Below, one piece after another: positions 56,817 to 64,000 of a DNA stretch of 64,000 nt. The stretch is from the NCBI GenBank assembly GCA_001898415.1, contig MKTU01000020.1, positions 45,179-109,178 on the forward strand. Reading direction: 5' to 3'. The DNA is from Rhodanobacter sp. 67-28. GTDB lineage: Bacteria > Pseudomonadota > Gammaproteobacteria > Xanthomonadales > Rhodanobacteraceae. The notes under the pieces were generated by a model. That model saw nothing but the letters and a program-made list of their open reading frames with translations, was not told where the DNA came from and ran no database searches. Both the position numbers and the translations under genes were made by a program. Every line of letters starts with the position of its first letter. Position 1 is the first letter of the stretch.

Positions 56817-56823
56817 CGGTTCC

Positions 56824-59800
56824 TCAGGCAGCTCCCGCCAGTTTAGCCGCTTCGGCCAGGTCGACCTGCACCAGCCGCGACACGCCGGGCTCGCGCATGG
56901 TCACGCCGCACAGCTGGGTGGCGGCTTCCATGGTGGCCTTGTTGTGGCTGATGAAGATGAACTGCACGTGTTCGCTCATCTCGCTTACCAGGCTGGAGAA
57001 GCGGCCGACGTTGGCCTCGTCCAGCGGCGCGTCGACTTCGTCGAGCAGGCAGAACGGCGCGGGGTTGAGGCCGAAGATGGCGAACACCAGCGACACCGCG
57101 GTCAGCGCCTTCTCGCCGCCGGACAACAGCGAGATGTTGGACGGGCGCTTGCCCGGCGGGCGCGCCATGATCGTCACGCCGGTGTTGAGCAGGTCGTCGC
57201 CGGTGAGTTCCAGATAGGCATGGCCGCCACCGAACAGGCGCGGGAACAGTTCCTGCACGCCGGCGTTGACCTTGTCGAAGGTTTCCTTGAAGCGATGGCG
57301 GGTTTCGCGGTCGATCTTCTTGATCGCGCCTTCCAGCGTTTCCATCGCGCTGACCAGGTCGGCCAGCTGGTTGTCCAGGTAGGTCTTGCGCTCGCTCTGT
57401 TCGGCATGTTCCTGGATCGCAGCCAGGTTGACCGGCTCGATCCGCGCGATTTTCTGGCCGATGTCGGCGAGCTGTGACCGCCACTGGCTGGCGTCGATGT
57501 CGTCGGCCAGTTCGGCCAGCAGGGTTTCCAGTTCGAGGCCGGAAGCGGTGATCGCTTCGGCCAGTTGTTCGGCGCGCAGCTGCAGCGCCTGGGCGGCGAG
57601 ACGCTTCTCGGACAGGCCCTCGCGCAATGCCGACAGGCCCTGCTCGGCCAGGTGGCGCTGCTGTTCGAGCTTGCGGAATTCGAGGTCGCAGTCTTCCAGT
57701 GCGCGGCGCGCTTCCACCAATTGCTTGTCGACCAGCAGGCGCTGGTCCAGATACGCCTGGCGCTCGGCTTCGAGTTCGGCGATCGGGTCGGAGCCGGCAG
57801 CGAGCTGTTCGGCGATCTCGTTGCGGCGCGCCTCGATCTGGCGCAGCTGGGCATCCATGCGACCCAGCGCCTGTTCCAGCGAGTTCAGCGACGAGCGCTT
57901 GGACTCCAGCGAGAGCGCCAGCGAGTGCGATTGATCGGCCGCCTCGCGCGCATTCATGCGGGCTTCCTCGCGCGCCTCGAGCAGGCTGCGGCGTTCGTTT
58001 TCCAGTTCGCGGCGCTGGTCTTCCAGGTCGCCCATCAGGCCGACCGATTCGTCCAGCCGCGCGCGCGCCTCACGGGTCTGGTTCTGCAATTCGTCGATCT
58101 GCGTGGACAGGTCGGCCAGCTCGCCGCTGACCTTTTCGGCACGGGCGCGGGCGGTCTCCAGCTTGCCGCGGTGGCTTTGCAACTGGCCGGCCAGTTCGGA
58201 CTGGCGACGGTGCGCGTTGTACAGCTCGCGCTGGGCGTCGTCGCGCGCGCGTTCGGTTTCGAATTTGCTGGTGCGCAGGTTGTCGAGCCGTTCGCTGGCT
58301 TCTTCCAGCTGCGCTTCCAGCATGGCGATCTGTTCGGCCAGCGTGCGCAGCTCGCGCTCGCGCGCCAGCACGCCGACCTGGCTGCCTTGCGCCCGGCGCA
58401 CGCGCGCCCAGCCCGGGCCGAGCCATTCGCCGCCGCGCGTCATCACCGACTGATACGGTGCCAGTGCGGACAGCGAGGCCACCTGCCGGTGGGCGTCGGC
58501 CAGCGATTCGGCGGTCAACACGTGGCCCAGTATGGCCATCGCCGCCGCCGGGCCGCGTACGTGGGCGGCCAGCGTGCCAGCGGCGCCGACGCCGCCCTCG
58601 GCGTTGTCGAGCAAGGCGATGTCGGCGTTGTCGAGCGCATCGAACTCCGCCGCCAACGCATGCGAGCCATCCACCAGCACCGCGTCCAGAAATCCGCTCA
58701 GCGCCGTTTCCACGGCGGTCTCCCAGCCGTTTTCGACCTGCAGCGACTCACCGAGGCGGCGTGACGTGTTCAACCCGAGACGAGCCAGCCAGCTGCTGGC
58801 AGCGTTTTCTTCCTGGCCGAGCGCGGCATGCTGCAGCGCTTCGAGCGAGGCGTGCCGGCCACGGGCGGCCTGCAGTTGCTGGCGGGCCTCGTTCAGCGCC
58901 GACTGCACCTGGCGCTCTTCTTCCTGCACTTTTTCATGGTTGGACTTGTACTGGTCGAGCAGGCTGCCCAGGGTTTCCACGCGCTCGCGCTGGGCGTCGT
59001 GTTCGCTGTGCAGTTGCTCGCCGGCGGCGGCCAGTGCGGCCACGTCGGTGGCTTTCTGCTCGGTTTCCAGTGCTTCGCGGCGGCGCGCCAGGTCGATGCC
59101 CTGGCGGTCGAGGTAATTGAGCTTGGTGCGTTCCACCTCGGCGGCGCGGTTGGATTCGCCGGCATTGCGGGTGTGGCTGTCCCAGCGCTGTTGCCAGTCG
59201 GCCAGCCTGGCCTCGGTGCTGCGCTGGGCTTCGGCGGTGTCGTCCTGCAGCTGCTGCAGGGCTTCGAGTTTCGGTTCGCCTTCGGCCAGCGCCATGCGCA
59301 GGGCTTCGACCTGCTCGCGGTCGGTGGCGATGTGTGCGGCCAGTTCCGCGTGCTCGCGCTCGCTGTCGGCGTGGGCGCGCTGCAGGCGTTCGGCGCTCTC
59401 CTTGTTGTGGCGCACTTGCTGCTCGACACGGGCGATCTCGGCGCCGACCTTGTAGACCTCGGCCTGGACCGCGTTCAGGTGCTCGCTGGCGTCGGTGTGG
59501 CGTTCGCGCATGACCTCGATCTGCGCCTCGATCTCGCGCTGGCCGGCCAGCTGCTTCTCGATCTCGATCTCGGCGGCGGACAAGCCGGCGCCTTCGCTGT
59601 CGTGCTGGCTCTTGAGGCCGCGGTATTCGAGCGCGCGCAGCTCGGCTTCCTTGCGCGTCTGTTCTTCCTTCAAGGCCTTCCAGCGCTCGGCGGCGCGGGC
59701 CTGGCGGTTCAGGTGTTCGAGCTGCTTGTCGACTTCGTCGCGCACGTCGCGCACGCGGTCGAGGTTTTCGCGGGTGGCCTTGATGCGGCTTTCGGTCTCC

Positions 59801-60333
59801 TTGCGGCGCTCCTTGTACTTGGAGATGCCGGCGGCTTCCTCCAGGTGCGTGCGCAGTTCGTCCGGGTGCGCCTCGATGATCTGGCTGATCATGCCCTGCT
59901 CGATGATCGAGTAGCTGCGCGGGCCCAAGCCGGTGCCGAGGAACAGGTCGGTGATGTCGCGCCGGCGGCAGCGCGCGCCGTTGAGGTAGTACGAGGATTG
60001 CCCGTCGCGGGTGACCTGGCGCTTCACCGAGATCTCGGCGTACTGGCCGTACTCGCCCTGCACCGAGCCGTCGGCGTTGTCGAAGATCAGTTCGACCGTG
60101 GCCTGCCCCACCGGCTTGCGCGTGTTGGAGCCGGAGAAGATCACGTCGGTCAGCGAGTCGCCGCGCAGGCGGCTGGCCGCGCTTTCGCCCATCACCCAGC
60201 GGATCGCGTCGATGATGTTGGATTTTCCGCAGCCGTTGGGGCCGACCACGCCGATCATGTTGCTCGGCAGGTGCAGGGTGGTCGGGTCCACGAAGGACTT
60301 GAAACCGGCGAGTTTGATCGTGCTCAGGCGCAT
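56824..60333 (-). CDS. smc: SMC, chromosome partition protein
   Basis: 1169 residues. N-terminal ATPase half with Walker A GPNGCGKSNIIDAIRW, two long coiled-coil arms (about 170-500 and 680-1000) around a hinge (about 510-670, GVGAAGTLAAHVRGPAAAM), and a C-terminal half with signature LSGGEKALTAVSLVFA and Walker B FCLLDEVDAPLDEANV. Full length. Condenses and aligns chromosome arms with ScpA/B. The smc-zipA order is common in this group. Confidence 0.97.
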   Translation of the reverse strand: MRLSTIKLAGFKSFVDPTTLHLPSNMIGVVGPNGCGKSNIIDAIRWVMGESAASRLRGDSLTDVIFSGSNTRKPVGQATVELIFDNADGSVQGEYGQYAEISVKRQVTRDGQSSYYLNGARCRRRDITDLFLGTGLGPRSYSIIEQGMISQIIEAHPDELRTHLEEAAGISKYKERRKETESRIKATRENLDRVRDVRDEVDKQLEHLNRQARAAERWKALKEEQTRKEAELRALEYRGLKSQHDSEGAGLSAAEIEIEKQLAGQREIEAQIEVMRERHTDASEHLNAVQAEVYKVGAEIARVEQQVRHNKESAERLQRAHADSEREHAELAAHIATDREQVEALRMALAEGEPKLEALQQLQDDTAEAQRSTEARLADWQQRWDSHTRNAGESNRAAEVERTKLNYLDRQGIDLARRREALETEQKATDVAALAAAGEQLHSEHDAQRERVETLGSLLDQYKSNHEKVQEEERQVQSALNEARQQLQAARGRHASLEALQHAALGQEENAASSWLARLGLNTSRRLGESLQVENGWETAVETALSGFLDAVLVDGSHALAAEFDALDNADIALLDNAEGGVGAAGTLAAHVRGPAAAMAILGHVLTAESLADAHRQVASLSALAPYQSVMTRGGEWLGPGWARVRRAQGSQVGVLARERELRTLAEQIAMLEAQLEEASERLDNLRTSKFETERARDDAQRELYNAHRRQSELAGQLQSHRGKLETARARAEKVSGELADLSTQIDELQNQTREARARLDESVGLMGDLEDQRRELENERRSLLEAREEARMNAREAADQSHSLALSLESKRSSLNSLEQALGRMDAQLRQIEARRNEIAEQLAAGSDPIAELEAERQAYLDQRLLVDKQLVEARRALEDCDLEFRKLEQQRHLAEQGLSALREGLSEKRLAAQALQLRAEQLAEAITASGLELETLLAELADDIDASQWRSQLADIGQKIARIEPVNLAAIQEHAEQSERKTYLDNQLADLVSAMETLEGAIKKIDRETRHRFKETFDKVNAGVQELFPRLFGGGHAYLELTGDDLLNTGVTIMARPPGKRPSNISLLSGGEKALTAVSLVFAIFGLNPAPFCLLDEVDAPLDEANVGRFSSLVSEMSEHVQFIFISHNKATMEAATQLCGVTMREPGVSRLVQVDLAEAAKLAGAA

Positions 60334-60467
60334 GCAGTGTTCAACGGTAGGGTGCTACGGCCGGTGCAGCCGGATGACAGGGCACTGTGCCAAACGCGGG
60401 GGCCTGCTGCAATGCGTGTCCGCGTGAGATTTAGTGTAAAGAATACGATACAACTCATTGATAAATA

Positions 60468-60725
60468 TTATTTCTCGACGGCATCTATGGAAACGGCATG
60501 GATCCCGTTGTCCATCAACCCCTGCAGCGCCGCGTAGACCATTCGGTGCCGGCGGATTGGCAACAGCCCGGTGAAGGCGGGGCTGGCGATGCGCACGCGG
60601 AAATGGCCCTTGCCCTCACCCGCATGCCCGGCGTGGAGGTGGCCTTCGTCGACGATTTCCAGCTCGGTCGGCGCCAGGGCCTGGGTCAGGCGCTGGCGCA
60701 TCTGCTCGATCATCGCCTCGCTCAC
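60468..60725 (-). CDS. BolA-family protein
   Basis: 85 residues of the BolA/IbaG fold: [58 protein letters not shown]. The conserved His residues and the RHRMVY signature fit BolA, which partners monothiol glutaredoxins in Fe-S handling. GTG 60725 overlaps the yciI stop (GTGA), so translation is coupled. The gap to smc (60334-60467) has an AT-rich stretch but no clear promoter. Confidence 0.9.
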   Translation of the reverse strand: MSEAMIEQMRQRLTQALAPTELEIVDEGHLHAGHAGEGKGHFRVRIASPAFTGLLPIRRHRMVYAALQGLMDNGIHAVSIDAVEK

Positions 60726-61024
60726 GCCGGCAGGGCCTTGCGGAATGGCTTGATCTGCACCTCGGCGTAGACGCCGGCCGCCACGTAGGGGTCGGCATCG
60801 GCCCAGGCGCGGGCGTCGGCCAGCGACGGAAACTCGGCCAGGATCAGGCTGCCGCTGAAGCCGGCCGGGCCCGGATCTTCGGACTCGATCGCCGGGAACG
60901 CGCCGGCCACGAACAGGCGGCCCTCATCCAGCAGCGCCTGCAGCCGCGCGATGTGCGCGGGCCGCGCTCCCTTGCGCTTCTCCAGCGAGTCGGCAACGTC
61001 CGTTCCGATGATGGCAAACCACAT
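60722..61024 (-). CDS. YciI-like protein
   Basis: 100 residues: [83 protein letters not shown]. The His in PAHIARL and the Asp in ADADPY are the conserved pair of YCII. ATG 61024 with GGAGG 7 nt upstream. Small ferredoxin-like dimer, possibly hydrolytic, usually beside bolA as here. Confidence 0.92.
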   Translation of the reverse strand: MWFAIIGTDVADSLEKRKGARPAHIARLQALLDEGRLFVAGAFPAIESEDPGPAGFSGSLILAEFPSLADARAWADADPYVAAGVYAEVQIKPFRKALPA

Positions 61025-61061
61025 GATCAAGCCTCCTGGTGGGATGGGTCGCGAGTCTGGC

Positions 61062-61552
61062 TCATGCGTGGCGCGCGGCTGCGGCCAGCTGCGCGGTGTC
61101 GACACGCACGAAAATCGAATCGCCCAGCGCGGTGAGCACTTCGCCCGCGTGGACCTCGCACAGCACGCGGGTCTTGCGCCCGACTTCGCCCTCGACGCGC
61201 GCCTTCAGCGTCAGCGGCACGTCCATCGGGGTGGGCTTGAGGAACTTGATGCCGAGGCTGCCGGTGACGCAGTCGATGCGCGGCTTGCTGTCCGGCGCGC
61301 GCTGCTCGGCACGGTAGTGGTATGCCATCGCGGTCCAGTTGGAATGGCAGTCCACCAGCATCGCGATCAGCCCGCCGTAGACCAGCCCCGGCCAGCCGTG
61401 GAAATCCGCTCCCGGCAGGTGCGTGCTGACCACGTGCACGCCGTCCTCGTGCCAGTGGCTCTTGATGTGCAAGCCGTGAGGATGGGCGCTGCCGCAGCCG
61501 TAGCAGACGCCGTCGGGCGCGGCCAGGTCCTGCAGCGCGGGCACGTCGGCGC

Positions 61553-61556
<4 letters not shown>
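61062..61556 (-). CDS. PaaI-type hot-dog thioesterase
   Basis: 164 residues. N-terminal Cys pair ([19 protein letters not shown]) and hot-dog fold with [23 protein letters not shown], the active-site helix of the PaaI/4HBT group, and [22 protein letters not shown] 61556 overlaps the lysS stop (ATGA). A longer frame read through lysS in another register is spurious. Acyl-CoA substrate unknown. Confidence 0.88.
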
Positions 61557-63067
<1,511 letters not shown>

Positions 63068-63128
63068 GGATGGTTCCGTGGCTGCCAGCGCGCGCTGGAC
63101 AGTGGATGTCTCGTGGATGGGGCGGCGC

Positions 63129-63455
63129 TCAATTGCCCTTGTCGAAAATCTGCTTGACGCCGCGTTTGGTGGCATCCCAGCCCTCGCGCGCGCCGTGGCC
63201 GATGGCGACGCCTGCCTTCTTCGCGCCATGGCCGATGCCGGTGCCGGCCTCTTTCGCGCCGTGCCCGATCTTCCTGGCCACATGCCTGGTCGCGTGACCG
63301 ACATCGCGGGCGCCGTCGGCGACGCCGTGGCCGACCGCCTTCGCGTCCTGCTTGATGCCCTGTCCGGCGCTGCCCTGCGACGACTGCGCTGCCGCGCCGA
63401 ACGCCATCAGCGCGACCAAGGCGATCAGGAAAATGCCGATCTTCTTGCTGTTCAT
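63129..63455 (-). CDS. Small exported Gly/His/Lys repeat protein
   Basis: 108 residues: signal peptide (about 1-24, ending AFGAAAQ), then repeated 7-11-residue units such as [55 protein letters not shown]. Amphipathic, basic, low complexity, like LEA-type or hydrophilin proteins. ATG 63455 with GAGG upstream. It sits between prfB and lysS, where most relatives have no gene. Function unknown. Confidence 0.75.
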   Translation of the reverse strand: MNSKKIGIFLIALVALMAFGAAAQSSQGSAGQGIKQDAKAVGHGVADGARDVGHATRHVARKIGHGAKEAGTGIGHGAKKAGVAIGHGAREGWDATKRGVKQIFDKGN

Positions 63456-63497
63456 GCGCGTCACCTCGTCAAAGGGCGGGTCGAAGGGAATCGGGCG

Positions 63498-64000
<503 letters not shown>

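Overview
The window looks like the replication-terminus region of a GC-rich gammaproteobacterium, most likely Lysobacterales/Xanthomonadales and perhaps a Rhodanobacter- or Dyella-like genus. Reasons: a ZipA gene next to smc, the prfB-lysS order at the right edge, Ku/LigD end joining, and a sequence at 15733-15760 matching the XerCD dif site at 24 of 28 positions. The genus is an inference from gene content only.

Region 1 (1-15.7 kb) is a metal-resistance block. It starts with a heavy-metal P-type ATPase (cut by the left edge), a membrane methyltransferase and a DUF2933 protein. A mer operon follows: merR divergent from merT-merP-merC, a 33-codon membrane micro-ORF, merA, then a MerA-like flavoprotein disulfide reductase. 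Next is a second MerR-controlled unit, a short CDF transporter plus a cytochrome c-FTR1 permease, abutting a truncated IS5-family remnant. A Tn3-family transposase ends about 50 bp from dif.

Region 2 (15.8-28.8 kb) looks native: a small conserved protein, hemerythrin, response regulator, multi-PAS hybrid kinase, CDF transporter, coupled Pro-rich and Cys-rich small genes, MscS channel, response regulator, Ku, an SDR remnant, LigD, and a DJ-1/PfpI protein.

Region 3 (28835-54771) is a complete, previously unmarked 25.9-kb Tn3-family transposon. It has 47-bp terminal inverted repeats (37/47 identical; 33 of the outer 37) and a perfect 5-bp target duplication, CGTGC. It encodes its transposase and a tyrosine recombinase. 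Its cargo is a DMT permease with a His-rich tail, a chromate cluster (chrB, DUF1259, chrA, MFS), a beta-propeller protein, a CNNM/CorC protein, a czcCBA efflux system, a HigB/HigA-ImmA toxin-antitoxin operon with two unknown downstream genes, a KfrA-like regulator and a SEC-C protein. Several perfect palindromes mark operators or possible recombination sites.

Region 4 (54.8-64 kb) is core chromosome: DUF3309, a coiled-coil membrane protein, zipA, smc, bolA-like, yciI, a thioesterase, lysS, a small exported protein, and prfB cut by the right edge.

Together, two independently acquired metal-detoxification blocks (mercury and a probable second soft metal; chromate and divalent cations) sit on either side of native stress and DNA-repair genes near the terminus. 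No tRNA, rRNA or CRISPR array was seen.
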